From assembly GCA_022225965.2 (NCBI GenBank), contig JAKJXP020000005.1, positions 558,001-622,000 on the forward strand: 64,000 nucleotides of DNA. The letters run 5' to 3'. Below the pieces are notes generated by a model that had not been told where the DNA came from, searched no databases, and was given only the letters and a program-made list of their open reading frames with translations. The stretch is from Diatrype stigma. Lineage: Eukaryota; Ascomycota; Sordariomycetes; Xylariales; Diatrypaceae. This document shows positions 34,701-44,285 of this stretch, piece after piece (positions within the stretch are counted from its first letter, which is position 1; every line of letters starts with the position of its first letter). The translations under genes and the position numbers were made by a program.

Positions 34701-35855
34701 ACACAGCGGCACGGGTCGGTGCAGCGCGAGTCCGAGGCGCGGCAGCAGCGGCTCCTGCGCAAGCAGCGGGAGCTGGAGGCGCACGAGCGCGACCTGGAGG
34801 CGACGCGGCGGCGGTGGGAGGTGGCGCTCGACCGCTACCGGCTGATGCTGGCGGGCAAGGAGCGCGAGGCGGGCACGTACGGCGCGCACCTGGCGGCGGA
34901 CGCGGCGACGCTCGCGGACCTGCGGACGCAGGCGGGCGGGCTGGAGGCGGACGCGGCCCGCACGCACGGCCACCGCGAGGTGTTCGCGTTCTGGCAGGCC
35001 GCCTTCACGCGGCGGCAGGTGGCCGCGGCCAAGCCGACCTTCCGCCGCCACGTCATCGAGCGCCACCTCGGCGAGCTGAACAAGCTGCTCGGCCAGATCC
35101 TGCTGGTCATGTACCGCGACGCCCACTACGCGCGCAGCACGACGACGGGGACCATCGGGGCCCTGTTCCGGGAGGAGGACGACTACGATGAGGATGAGGA
35201 GGGAGGGGAAGACGGTGATGCTGTGCGCGACAGCGGGCTCGGTAAGAGGGAGTACGACGGGCCCGATGGGAAGAAGAAAAGCGGCGACAAGGGCCGCAAT
35301 ACCAATACCAATACCAAGAGCAAGAGCAAGAGCAAGAAAGCATCCGCTGCCGCAGCCCCCTCCTCTTCCCCCAAGTCGACGACCAAGACCACGACGACGA
35401 CGACCACCACCACATCCCCATCCAAGTCCACATCGGCCTCGTCCGTGCTCGACCCCTCCCTCTCCATCAACCCCGCCCTCGCGTACGCCAAGAAGAGCGG
35501 CGGCGAGCGCAAGCGCGTGGACCTGGCGCTCTTCTTCGCGCTGTTCATGATGGGCGAGGCGCGCAGCGCGCACATGGCGCGCTACATGCTCGTGGACGAG
35601 GCCTTCGACAGCCTGGACGAGGCCGGCCAGGCCTCGGTCCTGAAGTGGTGCCGCTGGATGACCGGCCGGCTGGCCTACGTCTTCGTCATCACCCACAGCC
35701 GGAACCTGGTGAGGCTCGCGGAGGCGGTCGAGGAGAGCGAGAAGAAAGGGGGGGAGGGCGAGGATGATGGCGAAGGTGGTGGTGGTGGTGGTGGCGGTGG
35801 GGCGAACGTGGTTACGGTGAAGGCGGGTGATAGGGGCACGGAGCTGGTGGTTTGA
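31716..35855 (+). CDS. Mre11/SbcD-like phosphoesterase fused to Rad50/SbcC-like ATPase
   Basis: One intronless frame; the first ATG gives 1379 aa (the frame stays open a few codons further, from a GTG at 31683). Residues ~22-360 carry all calcineurin-like phosphoesterase motifs: SDLH (D28, H30), GDLL (D86), GNHD (121-124), GHMA (H201) and TGHFHSH (H246, H248). A linker is followed by the ATPase head: Walker A GHNGAGKS at 548-555, a LLGNESTRSF-x-SASPLQKRQ block near the Q-loop/lobe junction, long heptad-rich arms (about 700-1120), signature KKSGGERKR (1259-1267), Walker B YMLVDEAFDSLD (1290-1301) and H-loop ITHS (1325-1328). No CxxC zinc hook is present in the arms. Separate Mre11 and Rad50 proteins of this kind process DNA ends; here both activities are predicted on one chain. 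The N-terminus is basic, so organelle import is possible but unproven. The gene is markedly GC-richer than its neighbours, which with the intronless structure allows horizontal origin. Confidence 0.88.
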   Translation: MSRQVGAATAKMGGRLKKGKPLWLLLSDLHFKSYDLDRIVRTASWIASLPGSVSGPGGYAGARGVGAGRGAGAGGHTITRAVICGDLLTARTSQPTHVLSACYRFLNDLAAAVPHVNILLGNHDLAYRQDYQTSALEALAMTRLAPYVTLHADIGRHVWDGRRVLVMPFREDQGLLVDAVRELALEGEDGSHAAATIGFGHMAINRAITQRHIIDPKTGAAGLPSRYPGLTGAGGFAPLARTFTGHFHSHQTILQAAGREAGDLRGSITYVGAPLQLTWADLLDTQRGVVLLDPETLETELVQNPHAVGYVTVEAQDVFADQVPAAHVSDKHVMITGRLSRYKYILAREQLVKLGARSVRDWKAFQPEWQFGPNRLGKTMLSADVQNLPGRNRAGETGQEEAGHGGEGTALGLSESPAIELPGSRAEQIEHKPLDLSVIVDEYVSSLTLGATLEEKREVLAVVGKRLVDIGSRVRDKTNHTVKYRDMLDLTTPASLIPSNDAPHAATATNIFESQPVAVEITNFLGVQGTLRLDFERHFQPGLNFIVGHNGAGKSTVIEAIVWCQFGQCIREGLGVNDVVNDAAGKDCNVRLTFANGYAISRSRRHGEFQNRVFVERDGQPQPQFEGANARVTQASLNELLGVDFDTFIRTILLGNESTRSFLSASPLQKRQLTETALGLGILDGCAEACNAMLGQVDGELADKRSRLKEVTHTVGHLQGRVDQMEQTLERLRNEAASLSTEMQREERKHVASVNRKELRRKQLVKTLETEQRLPDLEPELLDLQNGVSQAKDEVGELDALEKLAQARLSIDREGSIVKQEIAATRTQIHHLEEALERLLAENSILEVPTSAVEEDDYYYSSKTQGERSSSGSSGQDFVLAISRAFRKLWIEVLKIVSPTARENFRRIAFQIAETKRLWREHTDAIDTLARSVDETHGKVAITKDRVANFPRDIARQHVISERDVHAALQTLPTVEQASAVPAQLAAAADALEALTQRHGSVQRESEARQQRLLRKQRELEAHERDLEATRRRWEVALDRYRLMLAGKEREAGTYGAHLAADAATLADLRTQAGGLEADAARTHGHREVFAFWQAAFTRRQVAAAKPTFRRHVIERHLGELNKLLGQILLVMYRDAHYARSTTTGTIGALFREEDDYDEDEEGGEDGDAVRDSGLGKREYDGPDGKKKSGDKGRNTNTNTKSKSKSKKASAAAAPSSSPKSTTKTTTTTTTTTSPSKSTSASSVLDPSLSINPALAYAKKSGGERKRVDLALFFALFMMGEARSAHMARYMLVDEAFDSLDEAGQASVLKWCRWMTGRLAYVFVITHSRNLVRLAEAVEESEKKGGEGEDDGEGGGGGGGGGANVVTVKAGDRGTELVV

Positions 35856-36523
35856 TGATGAGACTTTCTTTGGAGCGGTTCGGTGCCGGAGCCGAGGCAG
35901 GTAGAGCTGTAGAATCAAATGTATAAAAAATGTATGGCTATGTAGATAATAACCATGTATATAGTAGTCGCCTCACTTATATAGTTCAACCAGGAAAGCC
36001 CGTTCTTGGGTTTCTCTCTCACACAAACTCTCTCTCTCACTCTCACACACACAGAGCTTGCCATCTTTTGGATGTCGCGGCTTTTCTAGCCGTAGCTTTT
36101 TTTATCGAAACGAAAGTATCGGGACTGGATGGCGTTGGGATCCTACATTGTTGCGCCAAGGAGCCACAGATAGGTAAGTCATAAAGTTGGCGATTACCTA
36201 CTTCCGTGGCAAGAACTCGCACTCGATCGACTTGGTAGCAATATAGGAAATAAGAAGAGACGAGGAATATATCGTTATATGTGTCGATTAGAAGGGACGA
36301 CACCGAAATCTCCTCTACTAGGTACGGTTGCGACATGCTCTTCATATTCATTTCATGCGTAATACGTGAGTACCTTGTTGAGTAGTCATTAAGGACCCCC
36401 CTCCCTTCTCGCGTTATCTTCGTTACCACCATCACATCACATCCAAGCATCTCAAGAAAAAGTGAGACGTATGAAGAGCTCTTAGGCTACATAGGCAGGT
36501 GCCATATTCATCCCAACGAGAAT
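35856..36523. other. intergenic, convergent 3' flanks
   Basis: Between the fusion gene (+) and the SDR gene (-). A (tc/ca) microsatellite lies at about 36014-36055. No gene is seen. Confidence 0.5.
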
Positions 36524-37589
36524 TCAACCGACATAGTCCGACTCCAGCCACCCTCCGTCAACGTACCACTCCTGCTTGGTCACCATCTTGCTCTCGTCGC
36601 CGAGCAGGAAGGCGATGGAGGCCGCGATCTCCTCCGGCTTCGCGTACCGCTTGATGACCGAGGTGAGGTGGTCGCCCTCGGTCATGGTCCACTTCTGCCC
36701 GTTGGGGAGCTCCAGCGGCTGCTTGATCATGTCGGTGTCGATGCATCCGCTTTTTTGGGGGGCGTTGGCGCGTTAGCTAATAGTTACTTACATAAGGGGT
36801 GGTGGGGGAATGGAAATGGAAGGGGTGGGATAGGATGGGGTATTGCATGTTGGTGGAACTCACGGGCACACGAGGTTGACTCGGATGCCCTTCGGCCCGC
36901 CCTCGTACGCGGCGACCTGGGAGAGGCCGCGGACGGCGTTCTTCGACGCGGCGTACGCGCTCATGAGCCCTGATGCGTGGCGGACTTGCTGGCTGCCGCA
37001 GTTGACGATGCTACCGCCCCGCTTCATGTTCTTCATCTCCTCCTTGAGGCAGTTGAACGTCCCGACCACGTTGACGTTCAGCATCTCCTGGAGATCACTC
37101 AGGGGCAGCGTCTCGATGGGCCAGATCCGGTCGTTCATCTTGGCTGGATAGGAGAACAGGGGTATTAGTTTGGTGCTGTTAGATCCGTTCCCATCCTTGC
37201 GGCCCCCCTTTCTCTCTTTCCTTTTATTTTTCACCCATGTGCCAACATAGCAACGGGCATCGTATTAATCGAACGGTTGGGCGGGGTCACCTACCTGCTA
37301 CATTGGCAGCCCCGTCCAGAGGACCCCATTTTGCGACGGTCGCGTCTATCCAGGCCTTCACCTGATCGGGGTTGCTGACATCGGTCGCCTTTGTGAATAT
37401 ACGGTCGCCGGATCCCGGTACCTCCTTCTCGAGAGTCGCAACGGCCTTGGCCAGGTTCTCTTCCGACGTGGCGGCCAACGAGACCTTGGCGCCCCGGACC
37501 AGCAGGTACTGTGCCAGGGCGAACCCGGAGCCCCGGCTGGCCCCGGTAATGGCAATGACCTTGTCTTGGAAAGGGTGGGTGCTCGCCAT
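36524..37589 (-). CDS. short-chain dehydrogenase/reductase (3 exons)
   Basis: Minus-strand exons 37589-37295, 37143-36864, 36749-36524; 801 nt, 266 aa, the classical SDR size. The cofactor motif TGASRGSG lies near residues 15-22, NVAG (a variant of NNAG) near 96-99, then NVNVVGTFN, the SIVNCGS strand with the catalytic Ser, the catalytic YAASK tetrad region, PGCIDTDM after the junction, and a C-terminal VDGG. The fold binds NAD(P)H and reduces or oxidises an alcohol/ketone; the substrate cannot be read from sequence. Donors are GTAGGT and GTGAGT; the last acceptor is aag after an A-run, less usual but required for frame. No biosynthetic cluster partner is adjacent. Confidence 0.9.
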
Positions 37590-40500
37590 GGCTTGTCTCT
37601 GTCTTTTGGGCTAGGGGTACTGTGCTGTGCCGTACAGAACTAACTTGGTCATATGTTATGAAAGAAACAAACAATGAGAGGGATAATATGTGACACAATT
37701 AAAGGTTGACGTTTCTGTAACTATAGACCGAGAGTGAAGTCCCTAGCTTTTTCTATACGAGGCGTGGGGAACACACCGCAAGGTCTGAAGTTTCAAGGGG
37801 CTTCTAACCGCTAACTTGGGCCAGTGGAGAAGACTACACTATAACTGGATATGCCGATCTGATGTGCAGACACAGGGAATGCTGGAGGACATAATTGTAC
37901 CCAGTATTCTGCGGAAGCAGGAAATCTCGCTACGCTAGCCCTGCATCTGACCAAGCAGGCAAAGTCAGCTCGCCTTATTAGGTACAGCAGATCGTCAGGA
38001 AGGCGAGCTGACTTTTACATGATTGATCAATTACTTTAGCCCGTGAGTCTACGAGTCATTAGATATAACTTACGCTGGTTCCTTACTCCTGCGAGGATCT
38101 GAGAAGATAGGTTGGTCCGTAGGAAGGCTGACAGTCAAAGCGAAGCTGTAAGCTGTGAGAAGAGTCATGGGAGTCAGAGCGCAAGTGTGGCAGCTGGTGA
38201 AAGTCATAACAAACTGCCATAACTATTGACGGGCGCCTACCACTATAGGAGTATGATGATCGATCACTCACTGTCTTTCGTTAATCAGGGGATCTCTGGG
38301 CAGACCGCTCCGAAGCGAGCTTTCCAATTACCGTACTATGTAGTAACTTACATATATAGATCTGAACACGCCGGTTAGCAGATCAAGCCCCCATTAGTTA
38401 CCTGCTTCCTCCGTCTCATGGGGTGCATGATGTATGATATGTCGCCCGAGAGTATCAACGATATGTATCGGCATATACGAAGTAAATCCTCTTCTGCTTC
38501 TCGACCTCTCGAAAGCGGGATTTGACAACCCCAAGCATGCATATAAGCAGGTAATGCATGAGAATTATGTCGTTAGCATTACCCAGCTGCTGCAAAGACA
38601 GTGCCAACACACCCATACTACATAATTACATTCATCTCCACCTATATGTGGCAGCTGAAGCACGCGTGCACTAACTGCATAGAATATAACAAGCCGGCCT
38701 ATTCCCGATTTTCCTTACCGATGATCGATATATACTGTATGGATCGTGCCCCTGCCTTGGCGGGAGTAGCATCCGGGCGCCGGGGTGCAAAATTCTCCCA
38801 TTGGGTAACTACCTTGCGTTTGCACCAGCAAGCCACCAAGTCCGCGGGACGGGGAATAAAAATAAATTACATAACTAACACAACTCCGGCCTGCCGGGAC
38901 CCGTGCGCCGTTGCGTAGCGGCGGGGGCTTCCGTGAGCTAACGAGGGAGGCTAGGGCGAGAACGAAAAGCCTGTCGCTTATTAGGACGGGCCTGGATGGA
39001 TGGATGGAATTTCGCGCAGGGGTCATGCCAACAAGTTAGTAGAGCACAGCGGGCTTTACTTTGCTCTCCTGTCATCAGGTTTTTCAAGATTGCATTTGCC
39101 AGAATTACCAGAGCCAGATACTCGGGAAAAGCCGACTTGACTCGTTGCCAGAAGCATGGTCAAGTCTGAGCTGGAACCATATATTGTTGGATATACTACA
39201 TGGTGTTGGGATCATCTCGGGTAAAATCGGTAGATCATAGTTAAGTGTAGATCGCAACGCGATTGCTCAAGACGCCTCGGTGTTGTAGAGCTCGATCGCG
39301 TTGCACGTTGGCTATACTATAGTACTATAATAGATACACAGGCTGTCTGTTGACTCCCATCAACGCAAAATCCTCATGATTTGATGGCTTCAGTTCGCAT
39401 ATGGTTATAAGCCTTATAGCGGCACAGCAGTGACATTACCTAGCTAGTAGCTAGCAGGGGTTACTTCATAAGTGTAGGGATAAAAACACCGACGGGCCCA
39501 ATGTTTTTACGTGACAGCGTTAGAGCTTTCGTTGGACCAGGCAGTCCGTCGGTCACTGTATTCCTTACAGTATGTTGTAGCAGCATCGCACATGGCATGA
39601 AGCTTGCCACTTGCATTGTAGTCAGTCAGTCAGTCAGTCTCATCACACAGTAATGATAAAGGGGAGAAAACAGTAGATAGGCCAAAGACTATAGGCGAGT
39701 CTAGATGGTCAGACGTGAAGACGCCCTATGATTTATCACATATATCGGTATTGAATCTGCATAGATATGATTAACTAGGTAGGGCTGAAATGATGCATAA
39801 AAGACTCGACAGCGGCAGGGCAACATGTGCACGGGTGCATGTATATAAGAAATCAGGTTTAGTACGAAGTATTCCGTGACATCTTCCGCGGAGTCCACCC
39901 CTACACTCTATAAATGAGGGCCCTCTTTACCTATGCCAGACTCCTGGATCATAGGGATTTATTACACATGAAGGAACGTTTCAAGTGAACGCCCTAGTCA
40001 GAATTGTCCCGAACTGAGCCACCCACGCCTAATTTCGCCCTGTCATTCCTGCGGCTGGCAGGTGTAGATCATGCCATTGGGCAAGGTTCGGTAGGTACTC
40101 GTATCCGTACATAATTCACACAATTTTTTTTTTCTGGAACTGCAAGCTTCGCCGGCCTTCCTAGGCTTCCCATCTGACCACAAGTACCGAGCATATAATT
40201 AAGAGGCTCATTATTACTTCGAGGGTCAGCCCGGTGCTTAGCGAGGGTGGATTTACCTGTACAATACGTGTAGCAAAACCTCTGCCGGATATGAAGGTCA
40301 CCAAGGTGGTGGAAACAATACACCCTGGAAGCTAGCAGGAAACATCCGAGAAGTGACACTGCAGATCTCGAGACCAAGATCCCTCCCGTGGTTTGAACTA
40401 GCAAGAGGCAGTCGGCACCTACCACTCATACACCATCCCACGCAGATCGAGGATCCTTCTTGACCTGAGCGGATCACGTTTCCCGTAATAGTAATAGTCG

Positions 40501-40701
40501 GTAACTAGAACAAGTTTTCGTCTGAACTGGATCCTCTAAGCTCTTTGTACTCCCGCCCTCGTGTCCAGATCTCGACTTCGGAGAAGACGAACGACGAAGA
40601 GGAAGAGGAAGAAGAAAAAGAAAAAAAGAAGAAGGCTGCTCCTGGCTGGCCAAAGGGGTCAGCACCTTCTTTGCTTTAGGAACGTGGGAAGGCGAAGGAA
40701 G
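37590..40701. other. 3.1-kb intergenic region with two inverted repeats
   Basis: No gene is recognised. A perfect 16-bp inverted repeat (37961-37976 with 38000-38015) and a 10-bp pair (39254-39263 with 39295-39304) stand out. A (cagt)n run lies near 39620-39638. Small frames at 38715-39026 and 40069-40425 (minus) have no similarity I recognise. Confidence 0.5.
37961..38015. repeat. perfect 16-bp inverted repeat, 23-nt loop
   Basis: aaagtcagctcgcctt at 37961-37976 is the exact reverse complement of 38000-38015. The RNA of either strand would form a stable hairpin. It is not beside a gene end. Confidence 0.75.
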
Positions 40702-42334
40702 ATGTCGTTGGACTTGTCGGCATTTTATGGAGATCCGCCGCCGGGAGAGGACCGGTGGGCGGCCGGGACGAATTCTTCGAGACAACAGACCATCGGCGCT
40801 GCGACTCTGACCGTGGCCACCCTCGTCTACGCCTTGCGGGTGTTTTCGCGCCTCAGTATCGCGCAGGTGAAGCTGCGCACAGACGACTGTGAGTCTTTCG
40901 ACCCAACCCAACCAACCAGCATCAGCGGCGGCCTTGGAGTGGTCAGTCGATATGTCGTCTGTCGATAGGTGCTGACCTTTGGTGTCCAGGGCTGGCGGGC
41001 GCAGCAATGATATCTTGCTGGTGTTTCTACGGCTGCACGATGGGAATGATCAAGTTCGGCGGCTGCGGCAGGAATATCTGGCAAGTCACGTACGGCGAGT
41101 ACCAAGTCTTGCTGAAGGTGAGTTCCATTGCGTTGCGTCGGGTCGCGTCGCGAAGACCTAGCTGGTATCGATGACATTCAGCAGAATCCCACATCTGCAA
41201 TCTGGCTTTGCTAACCACCAACACCGACGCCGCGCACAGTGGACCGTGTCCGTGAACATATTCTACATGCTCTCGTCTGACCTCGCCAAGCTCTCGCTGC
41301 TCTTCCTGTACCTCCGCATCACGCCCGACAACAGGTTCCACATCGTGGTCAAGACGCTCGCCGCCGCCTTCGCGCTGTACGCCCTCGTGTACGCCATGAT
41401 CAGCATCTTCAGCTGCCGGCCGATCTCCGCCTCCTGGGACCTCGCCCTGATGGCCGCGGGGTCCACGTGCATCAACAAAGCCAACTTCTTCCTCGCCGCG
41501 TCCGTCGCCAACATCGTCATGGACGTGATCATATTGGTCATGCCGGTCCCGATCATCATACCGCTCCAGATCCCGCGCCGCCAGAAGGCTTCACTACTGC
41601 TTCTCTTCGCGACAGGTGGCTTGTAAGTAACTATGCGTCCTATGTATCTGCAAACCTGTGTATGGATGTATACGATGATGTGCCGCGGTAATCATGCTGA
41701 CCACCTAACTCAAAGCGTCATCGTTGTCGCCATCTACAACTCCGTTCTCACCGTCAACCTGTTCCTGAGCAACAACTACACCTGGGGCCTCTCGTACGAG
41801 CTATCCTGGATGTACGCGGAGCTTTCGGCCTGCGTCATATGCGCATCGGCCAGCTCCCTGAAGCCGGTGTTCGTGCGCTGCATACCGGGGCTCTTCAGCT
41901 CGCACTTCGGGTACTCGGGCGAGTCGTCGGGCGCCGGGGACGGCACGGGAGGATCGCGCAAGGACAGGAGGCAGCGCAGCCAGAGCAAGAAAAGCCGCAA
42001 GCACGGGGACGCCATCGAGCTGGAATCCGGCGACGAGCGGTCCGAGTCCGGGAGGAAGGGCTGCTGCGACGAGGACGAGGTGAAGCTGTGGTCCCGGCCC
42101 AACTTCTTCAAGCGCGGCGACGACTCGGCGCTCACGAAGGTTCAGGTTTCTGTCAGCAAGGGGGACAGCAACTTCTCGGGGTCGCACGTCGACACGAACC
42201 ACCTCGACTGGAGGAGTGGCAGTACGCCTCCAGTGGACTCCCCATTGTCGCGGACGAATCTGGAGATCAACGTCGTTCGTTCTGCCGAGGTCACGTATAG
42301 CCCGATAGAGCGACACCCGTCTGTTGCGTTCTGA
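40702..42334 (+). CDS. fungal rhodopsin-domain integral membrane protein (4 exons)
   Basis: Exons 40702-40888, 40990-41117, 41240-41622, 41716-42334 total 1317 nt, 438 aa. Donors are GTGAGT, GTGAGT and GTAAGT; frame is kept. About seven hydrophobic helices occupy residues ~25-290, with landmark words TDDWLAGAAM after helix 1, a short GGCGRNIWQV loop, an LSILF-like KLSLLFLYLRI helix, FSCRPISASWD and the VMPVPIIIPLQIPRRQKASLLLLFATGG segment. These are diagnostic of the fungal 'rhodopsin domain' (SAT4/PTH11-like) family. The C-terminal ~150 residues are hydrophilic and Ser/Arg/Glu-rich, presumably a cytosolic tail. Members are plasma-membrane proteins, some with receptor-like roles; there is no lysine-retinal evidence here. 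No CFEM Cys-rich N-terminus is present. Confidence 0.88.
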
Positions 42335-43310
42335 GGGCAAAGAAGAAAGGAAAAGGATTCAAGTCATTTCGACCCCTATATGGAATCGAAACTACCACTA
42401 CGTTAACGTTACGTTTGTACATACTTTTTATTATCGAAACCATGACGTCGAATAACGGCCTGGGAGACTCGGCTGAACCGTACAACTTTGAATTCACCTG
42501 GATGGTCTACAGCTGGTAGAATATGGGCGAAGAGTCCCAGGTCTGCGCACACATTCCTCTTCCGGACAACTCACAAATAAATGTAGAGATTGACTAATAT
42601 CCGCATTATCGATCTGGATAAAGTTGGAGACCCAGGGGTGGGTAGACTTACCAGACATCCGTCGAAGCTATCATCACCACGTCGAAATCCTCAGTGTCGA
42701 CACACGACATGAACCCGCGCGTTATGGGCTACAAGTGGCTATAGAGTGCGCGACGGTGCCGGGGACAGGACAACGGTAGCAGTGGTAGCCCCAGGCCGAG
42801 AGCCGATAAGTCCAGTGTTGGCAACAGTGAACATAGCTACCCCTTGTGTCTACACGAAGGCATAACCATTCTCCCCTTCCTATCTTCGGACCGCTCCTTT
42901 CAACTTCGCCCCCGTCTTCCACACCGAAGAGGGGTCTAGTGAACTGCCTCATAGGAATGAAGAAGAGGACACGAGAGGACGCGAGGATGGGAGTAGAGGC
43001 CCTCTTCCGATCCTAGCCACTGAGGTGCTCGAGTAAGCGGCTTTCTCTCGCAGAAAGGAGTGAATCTGGATCTAGATGCCATCACTTTGCCGTGCTTCGC
43101 ATAGTATGAGATGAATTATATCCAATTAACAGATACACTCTAAAATACCCTACAAGAAGTAAAACAACCAGTTTAGATATCACCCGCGCACCCACCCACC
43201 AGGAAACCATCAACCCGTTCCTTGAAAAAACGCCCCGTTTGCATTAGCAAAAGCCATCCCAACATTTACACATGAACCCTTGAATCGAAATCCAGATTTT
43301 TTTCTTCTTT
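42335..43310. other. intergenic, convergent 3' flanks
   Basis: About 1 kb between two converging genes. Only small frames without similarity; no repeat or RNA gene seen. Confidence 0.5.
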
Positions 43311-44285
43311 TCAAGCCTCGTCGAAGAAAGCCCAAGTGCGGACCTCGATGGACCGGCGGGCGGGCGCGTCCTCGGGGGTGCTGTTGTCCCAGAAGGCGCC
43401 GTGGGGCACGACCTTGGAGGTGACGGAGTCGAAGGAGGAGAAGACGAGGGCCTCGTCGGTGGCCATGTCGCTGGCGTAGTAGTACCGGTAGCCCGGGTCG
43501 TGCTTGAGGACGGAGTCGTGGGGCTTCTTGCCGCGGATGGCGACGCGCGGGTCGTTGGTGGGGAAGATCTTGGCCAGGTGCGACTCGTAGTCCCAGGCGG
43601 GCGCGCACTCCTTGGTGTCGATCAGCAGCAGCGGCCAGCGGCGCACCGTCTCCCCGATGCCGCGCCACACGTTGACCTGCGCGAACCGCGGGTACGCCTT
43701 CATCATGCGCTCGGCCTCCTCGGCGCCCACGACGTCCCGCAGCGACGCCGCCCCCGAGATCGGGTCCCGGTCGCAGTGCGCGATCGGCAGCGAGCTGACC
43801 CCCACGTCCTTGGTCGCGAAGCCGCCCGGCTTGACGCTCTGGTGCCGCAGCCGGAAGATGTACGGGATCACCACCGACGCGCCCGTCGTCTTCTGCACCA
43901 GGTCCTTGCACTCCTGGAAGTACGCGCTCTCGAGCAGCGTCTTGTCGTCCTTGCCGTTCAGGAAGTCCTCCGCCGTCATCGCCGTGTCGTGGTGCACGAG
44001 CTCGTAGCCCGCCTCGGCGAAGTGCGGCTTCGTTATCCGGATGTCCTGGACTTCGCAGTCGACCTCCTGCGGCGGGTTGATGTTCGTGTTGCCCGTGGCG
44101 AAGTCGACGTAGGCGTCGCCGTTGTCCTTGGTGCCGTTCCACATGCCGCACATGCCTGTGGTGGGGCGGCCGATCACTTCCGCTGCTGCCATTTTGTTAT
44201 TGGGGGTGATGGTGGTGGTGGATTCTTCCTTGGTGAGATAGTAGCTGAGGAAGTTGTACAAGTAGCTGACAACGCTGGACATCAC
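43311..44285 (-). CDS. AsaB/GA4-desaturase-like non-heme iron oxygenase family protein
   Basis: A single frame of 324 aa. It shows the pattern of the fungal CmcJ/NvfI/AsaB ('GA4 desaturase family') proteins: an early ECKDLVQKTTGA helix, a metal-ligand pair in PIAHCDRDP (H170, D172), a VNVWRGI-x-x-TVRRWPLLLIDTKE strand pair, YRYYYASDMATDEALVF, distal H295 in VPHGAFWD, and R316 in RRSIEVRTWAFFDE, the position expected to bind 2-oxoglutarate. Known members oxidise secondary metabolites; the substrate here is unknown. The start is ambiguous: the first ATG (44285) adds 31 residues before a second ATG at 44192 that opens directly on conserved-looking sequence. The gene is intronless and GC-rich, without a biosynthetic backbone gene nearby. 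Confidence 0.85.
   Translation of the reverse strand: MMSSVVSYLYNFLSYYLTKEESTTTITPNNKMAAAEVIGRPTTGMCGMWNGTKDNGDAYVDFATGNTNINPPQEVDCEVQDIRITKPHFAEAGYELVHHDTAMTAEDFLNGKDDKTLLESAYFQECKDLVQKTTGASVVIPYIFRLRHQSVKPGGFATKDVGVSSLPIAHCDRDPISGAASLRDVVGAEEAERMMKAYPRFAQVNVWRGIGETVRRWPLLLIDTKECAPAWDYESHLAKIFPTNDPRVAIRGKKPHDSVLKHDPGYRYYYASDMATDEALVFSSFDSVTSKVVPHGAFWDNSTPEDAPARRSIEVRTWAFFDEA

Noticed and set aside
34362..35918. 518-codon minus frame
   Set aside because: Also an antisense shadow of the fusion gene; Leu/Arg-rich without domain signal.
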